Below are positions 21,532 to 28,946 of a stretch of DNA of 45,993 nt, in pieces. A program made the translations under genes and the position numbers. Source of the stretch: an uncultured Actinomycetes bacterium (GTDB taxonomy: Bacteria > Actinomycetota > Actinomycetes > Nanopelagicales > Nanopelagicaceae); assembly GCA_903919375.1 (NCBI GenBank), contig CAIXHZ010000035.1, positions 1 to 45,993 on the forward strand. The letters are read 5' to 3'. Numbering within the stretch: position 1 is the first letter of the stretch; each line of letters begins with the position of its first letter. The notes beneath the pieces are model-generated. The model was given only the letters and a program-made list of their open reading frames with translations. It did no database searches and had not been told where the DNA came from.

Positions 21532-22866
21532 ATGAGCAACTTTGGATTTGGTCCGGGCAATTCCGGTGACGATGAAAACTCTGGTCTTGATTTCTCGCAA
21601 CTCTTCTCCCAATTCGCGCAATTTGGCATCAATCCTCAAGCGCTCTTTACCGCTGGCGCTGGTACTGGCCCACTTGTTAGTCGCGAGACCATCCGCGAAA
21701 TTGCCCGCAACTTTATTGCGGCTCAATCTGAAATTGCGGTCGGAAGTGTTGATCTTGCTCAATCACAAGAAGCGATAGATATCGCCAACATTTGGCTCGA
21801 TGATGCAACTGCCTTTCCCGCTCTCAATCGTGGCACTCAATCTGGGTGGAGCCGGCGCGAATGGTTGGAGGCTTCACTCGATGGCTGGCAGAAACTTGTA
21901 GAACCACTTGCTCAGGGAATGGCTACAGCGCTGACCAACATACTTGCAGAGTCAGGTGTAGAAAATGCACCAGAGATCTCAGCGGTCACTCCCATCATGC
22001 GCGCCTTTATGGGTTCTCTCATCGCCTCACAACTTGGACAATCTGTTGGTCAATTAGCAATCAGCGTGACTGGATCCAACGACCTTGCACTTCCACTCTT
22101 TTCCCCACAAGTGGATCCCAGTGCGCAGCTTGGCTTTGCACCTACATCATTTGAGCGTATCCAGCCCCACCTGCTCCCCCAAAATATTCTCACTTGGAGC
22201 GAAGGACTGGAGATCCCACAGGAAGAAGTTCGGATCTATTTGGCACTTCGAGAATCAGCGGCAGCTCGCCTCTTCGCTCACACGCCATGGCTTGGCGACT
22301 ATATAAATGGCTTAGTTTCAGATTATGGCAAAGGCATTCGCATCGATATCCAAACCATTCAAAATCAAGCCGAAAGTGCCATGAATACTGGCGAGCTAGA
22401 TATGAGTAATCCACAATCTATAAATATTGCTATCAATCAAGGGATGTTCACGCCAGAACAAACTCCCAAGCAAGAAGCTGCGCTTCATAAACTCGAGATG
22501 GCACTTGCACTTATTGAAGGATGGATCGATCACGTCACAACCCTTGCCGGAAGTTCACGTTTACCGTCCTTTGCTGCACTTCACGAAATGTCTCGTCGCA
22601 AGCGCGCAATAGCTGCTCCTACTCAGCAACTTTTTAAAACTCTCCTTGGTCTAGAAATTTCGCCACGCCAGATGCGCGAGTGCGCTGCATTCTGGTCGGA
22701 GGTAAGTCTTTTAGAAGGAGTCACTGAACGCGATCACCGTTGGGAGAATGAAGCGCTCCTTCCCACAAGTGCCGATCTGGAGAATGTAGAAAAATTTATC
22801 GCCAGCACTACGGTGCCCGATGATCTCTCTGGGCTCTTTGGGGACGAGACAAACTCTCAGGAGTGA
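21532..22866 (+). CDS. DUF2342-type zinc-dependent metalloprotease/putative hydrolase
   Basis: FARR-like block TPWLGDYINGLVSDYGKGI, LALIEGWIDHVTTLA, ALHEMSRRKRAIAAPTQQLFKTLLGLEISPRQMRECAAFW; start chosen at ATG after AAGGAAAGGG. Confidence 0.75.
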   Translation: MSNFGFGPGNSGDDENSGLDFSQLFSQFAQFGINPQALFTAGAGTGPLVSRETIREIARNFIAAQSEIAVGSVDLAQSQEAIDIANIWLDDATAFPALNRGTQSGWSRREWLEASLDGWQKLVEPLAQGMATALTNILAESGVENAPEISAVTPIMRAFMGSLIASQLGQSVGQLAISVTGSNDLALPLFSPQVDPSAQLGFAPTSFERIQPHLLPQNILTWSEGLEIPQEEVRIYLALRESAAARLFAHTPWLGDYINGLVSDYGKGIRIDIQTIQNQAESAMNTGELDMSNPQSINIAINQGMFTPEQTPKQEAALHKLEMALALIEGWIDHVTTLAGSSRLPSFAALHEMSRRKRAIAAPTQQLFKTLLGLEISPRQMRECAAFWSEVSLLEGVTERDHRWENEALLPTSADLENVEKFIASTTVPDDLSGLFGDETNSQE

Positions 22867-23142
22867 TTCAGGAGATTACCTGCCCACCGATTTTCCGGAC
22901 GTCAGCCATCGAGGCCAAACCTCTCGAAACGCTCTCCAATAAAAAAAGCGAAGCCCCCGGGCGCTCAATCTTTATTTGCCTTCCCCTTGCAAATAAAGAA
23001 CGGTTATCCGAGGACTTCGTGAAGCGAAACCTACGTTAAGTAGTGCGGTGAATCAACTTTGTGGCGGCGCTTTAACCTCCCACATCTTCTCCGCCCCTGT
23101 TGATAAAGTTGTGAATAACCCTGTTAATAAGAGGGCAAAGCT

Positions 23143-23817
23143 GTGGAGAGAGGTTTCGGGGTGGAAAACTTTATTCAAGAAGAATTCTTTCAAAATATTC
23201 TCCCTCCTATGGTTTCCCCCACATCATCGCGCCCAGCGCGCGCACCCAAAGCTTCCTTACTGTCAGAGATCAATGACCTCCCTGAGTTCCGAGTAATTCG
23301 CAGCTCCCGACGCAAACGGAGCATGCAGGCCTTTCGCTCTAATGGTCTGATCGAAATTCATATCCCTGCTCGCATGAGCCGGAAAGAGGAAGCCCTCGTC
23401 ATCCCCCAAATGATCGATTTAGTCCGCAAGCGTGAGGCAAAGCAGCGCCGCAGCGATGATGAACTCATCGCCTGGGCCGATCAAATGCTCACCGCCCACT
23501 TGCCTGAGATCACGGTGAAGCCAGCAGCGATTAATTGGCGTCCAATGCGCGATCGCTGGGGCTCGTGCACGACAGTAGATCGGACAATTCGGATATCTCA
23601 TCGATTAGCACTCGCCCCGGAGTACGTGATCCGCTATGTGCTATTCCATGAGTTGATCCATCTGGCAATCCCTGGCCATGGCGATGATTTCTATGCCTTG
23701 CTTGAGCGATTCGAGCAGCGTCACCTCGCTGAAGCCTTCCTGGAAGGCTACGAAGCGGGGGCGCAGGGCGCTCCGGAGGAGATCTTCCTGGCTGGACCCG
23801 AGGATCTCGATCGCTAA
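23143..23817 (+). CDS. YgjP-like/M48-type metallopeptidase domain protein
   Basis: HELIHLAIPGHGDDFYALL zinc motif and RDRWGSCTTVDRTIRISHRLALAP. Start uncertain (GTG 23143 or 23161). Confidence 0.8.
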   Translation: MERGFGVENFIQEEFFQNILPPMVSPTSSRPARAPKASLLSEINDLPEFRVIRSSRRKRSMQAFRSNGLIEIHIPARMSRKEEALVIPQMIDLVRKREAKQRRSDDELIAWADQMLTAHLPEITVKPAAINWRPMRDRWGSCTTVDRTIRISHRLALAPEYVIRYVLFHELIHLAIPGHGDDFYALLERFEQRHLAEAFLEGYEAGAQGAPEEIFLAGPEDLDR

Positions 23818-24023
23818 TCCTCTTTGGGCCTCGCCCCAGGCTCGCTTCGGTCGAGTTTCGCTCCTTTCTCACGCTCAACCCGCACAATCCCCAAGAAATC
23901 AAGCGTAAGTCGCGATGGGGAAATCCCCACGCTCACGCTTCTTCGGGGGTATGGTGATCTCAATACGCACGCTCAGCGCGGGAGGCTCCCGTGGTTCGGA
24001 CGCGCAACTACAGGAGGTTCACG

Positions 24024-24200
24024 ATGGCTGATTCACAGATGACAGCTGAGGAATACAAGGGCGAGGCTTACTGCGTTAAGTGCAAAGAGAAGCGCGCCTT
24101 CGAAGGACATGTAAAGGTCTCTGATTCTGGCCGTCGCATGGCTCAGGGCATCTGCCCAGTCTGCGGCACCAAGGTCAACCGCATCTTGGGCAAGGCATAA
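24024..24200 (+). CDS. Small zinc-ribbon protein, DUF5679-like
   Basis: MADSQMTAEEYKGEAYCVKCKEKRAFEGHVKVSDSGRRMAQGICPVCGTKVNRILGKA; two CxxC pairs; AGGAGG ribosome-binding site at 24012. Confidence 0.85.
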   Translation: MADSQMTAEEYKGEAYCVKCKEKRAFEGHVKVSDSGRRMAQGICPVCGTKVNRILGKA

Positions 24201-24254
24201 ATCTTTAACGCCTCACCATCCTGCAACACCTTTGCAATGATCTGAAGTAGATCC

Positions 24255-24305
24255 CAGCAAAACGTATTCGCCCCGCGAGCTCACTGCTCGTGGGGCGTTT
24301 TGCTT
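24255..24305 (+). terminator. Long intrinsic terminator
   Basis: AGCAAAACG-tattc-GCCCCGCGAGC-tcact-GCTCGTGGGGC-GTTTTGCT. Confidence 0.85.
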
Positions 24306-24392
24306 CTCACTTCCTGCTCACCTTTTGCCCACCTATCCCCAGATCTTCGCTGGCCAAATTCGCCGAACTCGTCATGAAGTAATTCTTGGCAC

Positions 24393-25508
24393 ATGGACCA
24401 CAATCGGCTCTTCCCGCGCTTGCTCCCGGGCGTCCACTTCTCATGGGAACAGGACCATCTCTACCTGGGATATCGCCACCGAGGAATCGAAATTGAACTC
24501 ATCCGAGCAGAGGCGATCTCTCAGAATTCCGAACTCACTCCGCCGATTCTCGCCGCGACCCTTGATATGAGCCGAGGAGAATTTTCACTCTCAGAAATAT
24601 TTCGCACAGTCGCGCCACCTGGCTCAGAGAATGAACTCACCGCGCTCTTCACTCGGCTGGAATCATCGGGTTATCTCACCTTCGATAATCTCTCAACTAG
24701 ATCCAAAACTCTCCGCACAGTCAGCGAACTCAGTCATGCGGGTCGAGCACTCCCCGAACTCAATCTCGCCCGCTCTGCTCATTCGATTAGCGATCGTCGA
24801 GAGCGCTCCATTCTGATTTTCGGTGAAAATCGGCTCGCCCATCACCTGACCATCTTGTTGCGGGCATCCGGATTTGGATTGGTAAAGCGAATCGATCGAC
24901 GGGAAGTTGATCGTCGTGATAACCCAGCGATTTCACCACAGATCACGCCGCAAGAAATCATCGGGCTCTCATTCCGCCAAAGTGATATCGGTCGCGATCG
25001 GGCCGCATTGATTGCCGAACTTGAGAGTGGTATCAACATTCATGAACAGCACGCGCCTGGTAAAGATCAAGCCCAGCAAGGTTTTCCCAGTACCCCCTCA
25101 TTGATTATTACCACCCATGAAACCCAACCGGATTACCGCTATCGATGGATGAATGAGGGAATCCCTCATCTTCTTATCTCTTCACTTGCTGATCACCAGA
25201 TCGAGATTGGCCCCATTGTTCTCCCGGGCCAAAGCCCCTGTGGGCGATGTATCGAAATGGCTGAAAGCGCCATAAATCCGATATATCGAAAATGGCGCAT
25301 GAAGGAGATGCATGCCACAGGCGTCGAACTCTCATCAGCAACTGTGAGCGCAATAGGAGGCCTTGTCGTACTCGAACTCATCTCATTCTTTAACGGCAAT
25401 TCCACGCTGATCGGGCGAAGCAAGCGCTTTGACTTACATAATGCAATGAGCCCAGTAGATCTCTACTGGGCTCCTCATCCAGAGTGCGGATGCACGCAAC
25501 TCAATTAG
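24393..25508 (+). CDS. ThiF/E1-like protein (TOMM-leader-binding-like), orphan
   Basis: 371 aa; N-terminal winged-helix-like region (DMSRGEFSLSEIFRTV..), central Rossmann-like region (ILIFGENRLAHHLTILLRASGF), CGRC...CGC putative tetracysteine zinc site near the C-terminus. Confidence 0.6.
   Translation: MDHNRLFPRLLPGVHFSWEQDHLYLGYRHRGIEIELIRAEAISQNSELTPPILAATLDMSRGEFSLSEIFRTVAPPGSENELTALFTRLESSGYLTFDNLSTRSKTLRTVSELSHAGRALPELNLARSAHSISDRRERSILIFGENRLAHHLTILLRASGFGLVKRIDRREVDRRDNPAISPQITPQEIIGLSFRQSDIGRDRAALIAELESGINIHEQHAPGKDQAQQGFPSTPSLIITTHETQPDYRYRWMNEGIPHLLISSLADHQIEIGPIVLPGQSPCGRCIEMAESAINPIYRKWRMKEMHATGVELSSATVSAIGGLVVLELISFFNGNSTLIGRSKRFDLHNAMSPVDLYWAPHPECGCTQLN
25448..25473. repeat. 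Perfect 11-bp stem/4-nt loop inverted repeat inside the E1-like CDS
   Basis: GAGCCCAGTAG-ATCT-CTACTGGGCTC; no T-run follows on either strand. Confidence 0.85.
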
Positions 25509-25530
25509 TGCGGATGCACGCAACTTAACT
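25483..25530. repeat. 24-bp tandem duplication across the E1-like stop codon
   Basis: AGTGCGGATGCACGCAACTCAATT / AGTGCGGATGCACGCAACTTAACT, two mismatches. Confidence 0.95.
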
Positions 25531-25878
25531 AGCTAACTCCATCTCATCGACTGAATTCATCACAGGCGTTAATCGTGGCCGTCCTGCCTTTCGCTTAGCC
25601 ACGATCGTTCTGCCATCTTCGAAGAGTTCGCCACCCCAAACACCACATGGCTCTTGACGCGAGATCGCACCTTCGAGGCACTGGGCTTTGAGTGGACAAC
25701 CACCACAGAGCGCCTTTGCAGATGCGATCGTAAGTGCATTATCCGAGAAGAATGTTTCGGGCTCGGCTGTGTGGCAGGGTAGGTTAAAGGTAGCGTCGGC
25801 GGTATAGCCAACTCCGACCTTTGCCTCAGGGCCTTCGGCCCAACCTGGTACCAACAATTCGCTGAAGAGAACGCTCAT
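25525..25878 (-). CDS. whiB7: WhiB-family transcriptional regulator, WhiB7/WblC-like
   Basis: Four-Cys pattern (CHTAEPETFF..LCGGCPLKAQC), EPCGVWGGE turn, AT-hook-like KRKAGRPR tail; located downstream of a uvrD2-like gene. Confidence 0.85.
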   Translation of the reverse strand: MSVLFSELLVPGWAEGPEAKVGVGYTADATFNLPCHTAEPETFFSDNALTIASAKALCGGCPLKAQCLEGAISRQEPCGVWGGELFEDGRTIVAKRKAGRPRLTPVMNSVDEMELAS

Positions 25879-25932
25879 CGCATCTCACCTTTCTGCTCCG
25901 GTTAACTTTCTTCTCGTTTAATTGCTCTTTTT

Positions 25933-25969
25933 CTTTTAACTTTTTAACTTTTTAACTTTTTAACTTTTA
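25933..25969. repeat. 8-bp microsatellite in the whiB leader
   Basis: CTTTTAA-(CTTTTTAA)x3-CTTTTA on plus; AAAAAGTT-type repeats on the whiB strand. Confidence 0.95.
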
Positions 25970-25991
25970 GGGAACTTTGCCTAGATAAAGC

Positions 25992-26025
25992 AAAAGGGCC
26001 GCTCATCCGATTGGATGTGCGGCCC
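25992..26025 (-). terminator. Intrinsic terminator between the leader ORF and whiB7 (candidate attenuator)
   Basis: Minus strand GGGCCGCACATCC-AATC-GGATGAGCGGCCC-TTTTGCTTT. Confidence 0.9.
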
Positions 26026-26043
26026 TGGGGCTTTAACTCTCAG

Positions 26044-26232
26044 CTAGCTGAGGTTGCTCCAGGATCCGCTACCCATAAAATGCTTATTGGCATATGCGGC
26101 TGCATAGGCGCGATAAGCGTGGGCTGCGGTTGTATGAGGGCGAGTAGCTGGTGTAGCTGCTACCGATGCCAAGGCGCGCCAAGCCGACGCGGTAACCGCG
26201 TTTGCTCCTGCAGAAATGATTGCCTGTGACAT
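26044..26232 (-). CDS. 62-aa Ala-rich upstream ORF, candidate whiB7 leader peptide
   Basis: MSQAIISAGANAVTASAWRALASVAATPATRPHTTAAHAYRAYAAAYANKHFMGSGSWSNLS; TACCCT lies 7 nt upstream of the ATG; stop codon 18 nt before the terminator stem. Confidence 0.65.
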   Translation of the reverse strand: MSQAIISAGANAVTASAWRALASVAATPATRPHTTAAHAYRAYAAAYANKHFMGSGSWSNLS

Positions 26233-26239
26233 GTTGTAA

Positions 26240-26279
26240 AGGGTAGGGGATCAAGAATTGATGGCGCAACCCAATTAAT
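26240..26279 (-). promoter_or_regulatory. Candidate leaderless promoter for the whiB7 leader
   Basis: Minus strand ATTAATT-GGG-TTGCGC-N18-TACCCT-N7-ATG; AT-rich tract 3 nt upstream of the -35. Confidence 0.5.
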
Positions 26280-26299
26280 GGTCAGGGTTGGGCGGGTTC

Positions 26300-27982
26300 T
26301 TATTGCGAGATTGCGCTCAAAAATGGGCTCGGCTGACCGAAATAGGAGATTTCGATCCGCGATTTCGCCCGGGTCAGGCCCACATAGAAGAGGCGACGCT
26401 CTTCATCGATCGCTGTGCCCATCGGCAAGAGCCCATCACTGACACCGGCTAAATAGACAATCTCCCACTCCAAGCCTTTGGCGGCATGCAAAGTGGCCAG
26501 AATGACGCCTGGCAGAGTTGGCGGATTGTTCTGCTCGGCCCGATCTTCGAGCTCGCGCAAGAAGGTGCGCATCGATGGCGCACCATCATCGAACAAAGTC
26601 TGCGCTAGTCGAATGAGCGCTTGGATGTAATCGGCATCGCCAAAGGGGCGAAGAATAGATTTCACATCATCGAGCCAATTACCGTCTTCGGATGGAAGTA
26701 CCGATGATTGACGAATCACTTTCATGACATCGCGAACATCGGTGCGCTCAAAGAAGCGCTCATTGCTCTTGACCTGGGTCTTCACGCCCAGCTCTCCTAG
26801 CGCTGATTCAAAGAGTTCCAATTGAGAATTCGTTCGAGTAAGAATTGCGATCTCTGGCATCTCTGGACCTTGATTGATTAAATCGCGAATCGATTGCGCA
26901 ATTGTTTTTGCTTCCAGTTGTGCGGAATTAAATCCAGAGACACTTGGCTTGGCGCCAGAAGTATTCATTGAGGCAAGCTCATGGCCCTCTGTTCCGAGCA
27001 TTCCACCAGCGCGTAAAACCGCATTGGCACTTCCAATGATTTCAGGGGTCGAACGATAGCCACGAGTGAGTCGAATTACTTGAGCTTCCGGGAAGCGTCG
27101 AGTGAATCCCAAAAGGAATGTCGATGTAGCGCCCGCAAATGAGTAAATCGTCTGGGCAGCATCTCCCACCACGCAAATATCATCGCGAGTGCCCAACCAA
27201 AGATTGAGAAGGCGCTGCTGCAATGGTGAAACATCTTGATATTCATCGACAGTGAAATATCGGTATTGATCACGGACTTTGTCGCGAGCAGTCTTATCTT
27301 CTTCCAGCATCCCTACAGTGAGCAGCAGGACATCTTCAAAATCTATGGATCGTTCTTGTCGCTTAAGGGTTTCGTAGGCATCATAGATTTTTGCAATATC
27401 GCCAAACTTTTCGCGATCACCACGACCGCTACCTAACCGAAGTTCTCGGCCAAGTGTCGTTGCCTGGTCTACATAATCCTGAGGACCGATCTCTAGCGCC
27501 TTCGCCCATTCAATTTCGCTAGCGATTTCGCGCAAGTTGCTGGCCGAAGGCGCAAGCGTGCTATCGGATCGAGAGAGAGATTCCGAGATAAAGCCAGATT
27601 TCATCGTTAAGAGCGATGGAAATTGCCCCCCAAAAGAATATGGCCAAAAGTAAGTGAGCTGTTTGAGAGCTGCTGCGTGAAAGGTTCGCGCAGTGGCATT
27701 GGGGACTCCGAGTGAACGAAGGCGGGCCCTCATTTCACCAGCTGCTCGAGCAGTAAAGGTGAGAGCTAATACTTTTCCGGGAACAGTAACGCCCGCTGCA
27801 ATCGCATAAGCGATCCGGTGGGTGATGACTCGGGTCTTACCGGTGCCGGCGCCCGCAATCACACAGACTGGTCCCTTGATCGCGGTAACAACTTCGCGTT
27901 GTTCGGGATCCAAGTGAGCAAGGATTGATTCCATGCTGCGCACGGGATCAGGAGTTAAGTGGCTGGCCATACCAAGCTTCAA
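26300..27982 (-). CDS. uvrD2: UvrD/PcrA-family (SF1A) DNA helicase, UvrD2-like
   Basis: GAGTGKTRVITHRIAYA Walker A, VDEYQDVSPLQQ, GDAAQTIYSFAGA, TLHAAKGLEWEIVYLAG. True start may be MESILAHLDPEQREVV. Confidence 0.9.
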   Translation of the reverse strand: MKLGMASHLTPDPVRSMESILAHLDPEQREVVTAIKGPVCVIAGAGTGKTRVITHRIAYAIAAGVTVPGKVLALTFTARAAGEMRARLRSLGVPNATARTFHAAALKQLTYFWPYSFGGQFPSLLTMKSGFISESLSRSDSTLAPSASNLREIASEIEWAKALEIGPQDYVDQATTLGRELRLGSGRGDREKFGDIAKIYDAYETLKRQERSIDFEDVLLLTVGMLEEDKTARDKVRDQYRYFTVDEYQDVSPLQQRLLNLWLGTRDDICVVGDAAQTIYSFAGATSTFLLGFTRRFPEAQVIRLTRGYRSTPEIIGSANAVLRAGGMLGTEGHELASMNTSGAKPSVSGFNSAQLEAKTIAQSIRDLINQGPEMPEIAILTRTNSQLELFESALGELGVKTQVKSNERFFERTDVRDVMKVIRQSSVLPSEDGNWLDDVKSILRPFGDADYIQALIRLAQTLFDDGAPSMRTFLRELEDRAEQNNPPTLPGVILATLHAAKGLEWEIVYLAGVSDGLLPMGTAIDEERRLFYVGLTRAKSRIEISYFGQPSPFLSAISQ

Positions 27983-28889
27983 TCATCTTGCGAGATACGC
28001 TCATCAGCGGCGGCAGATTAAGAGAACCATCAGCTACGGCAGTGCTGAGTTCGGCACGAGTGAACCAACGAATATCAACAATCTCTTCGCCATCAGGCTT
28101 TGCTAATTCCGGCGAATCAGTGACTGCAGAAAAGGCAATCATGATGGAGGCCGGAAATGGCCACGGCTGAGATCCAAGATAAGTAATTTCGCTGACCGGA
28201 AGATTTGCCTCTTCCATAACTTCGCGGGCAACACATCGTTCGAAAGATTCACCGGCATCAACAAAGCCAGCAAAGTTGGAGTAGCGCCCCTCGACCCAGA
28301 CTTTTTGGCGACCGAGCAAGATTCGATCAGCGCGATCGGTGACTAAGACAATCATCGCTGGATCTGTGCGCGGATAATGTTCGCTGCCATCAGCATCGCA
28401 CCGTCTCACCGATCCGCCATTGCTCGAAGTCGTTGTCGATCCGCACTTGGGACAGAAGCGATGGGTATGGTGCCAATTCGCTAGCGCCTGGGAATGAACT
28501 GCTAAACCAATCTCAAGATCGCTAAGGTCATCACCGATCTCTCGCAGCGTCTTAAAGTGTTGAAGGAGATCTGTTGCTTTCTCGATCGAATCCTTCGTGG
28601 CGCTTTCTGTCGCGCTCACCGATTGGGTGCACCAAGCAAAGTATCCAGTGCCATCGAGTTGACCGAGAAAGATTCGCTCACCTTCATAGAAGGCCGATGA
28701 GCTCTCCAGCGCCGCAATCTCGACTGAGCTAAATAATGCGAGCCCCTCACCGGCAGTGGCGAATTTGCCATCAGCCAGATGAAGGATGCGACCTGACTCC
28801 CAGAGCTCGGCTAGGTGGGTGGGATTGAGCCGAAGTTCGCCGGCGCGATCGATTCCCGCACGAGCGAGAGGGAGTTCTAGCGGCTTCAC
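27948..28889 (-). CDS. nudC: NAD+ diphosphatase, NUDIX family
   Basis: CPKCGS zinc motif, HYPRTDPAMI, GFVDAGESFERCVAREVMEEANL Nudix box, SQPWPFPASIM. GTG start 6 nt after TAAGTT. Confidence 0.92.
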   Translation of the reverse strand: MKPLELPLARAGIDRAGELRLNPTHLAELWESGRILHLADGKFATAGEGLALFSSVEIAALESSSAFYEGERIFLGQLDGTGYFAWCTQSVSATESATKDSIEKATDLLQHFKTLREIGDDLSDLEIGLAVHSQALANWHHTHRFCPKCGSTTTSSNGGSVRRCDADGSEHYPRTDPAMIVLVTDRADRILLGRQKVWVEGRYSNFAGFVDAGESFERCVAREVMEEANLPVSEITYLGSQPWPFPASIMIAFSAVTDSPELAKPDGEEIVDIRWFTRAELSTAVADGSLNLPPLMSVSRKMIEAWYGQPLNS

Positions 28890-28946
28890 GAGCCCAACTT
28901 ACCCGAAGAGTAGAGCGCGATGAAAAGCGCCCCTAGGCTTACCGTC

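Noticed and set aside
23097-23150. Possible DnaA-box cluster (TTGTGAATAA, TTGATAAAG, CTGTGGAG)
   Set aside because: Only one near-match with a mismatch, and no dnaA/dnaN context.
26011-26229. Cys-rich plus-strand ORF (GICGCIGAISVGCGCMRASSWCSCYRCQ...) that could pass for a cysteine-rich peptide
   Set aside because: It is antisense to the Ala-rich leader ORF; GCA Ala codons read as TGC Cys on the other strand. Its TTG start lies inside the terminator and it has no promoter or ribosome-binding site.
24393-26232. A full RiPP/TOMM biosynthetic cluster (E1-like protein plus Ala-rich peptide)
   Set aside because: No YcaO, dehydrogenase, protease or transporter gene nearby. The small ORF is better explained as the whiB7 leader because of its terminator and antiterminator.
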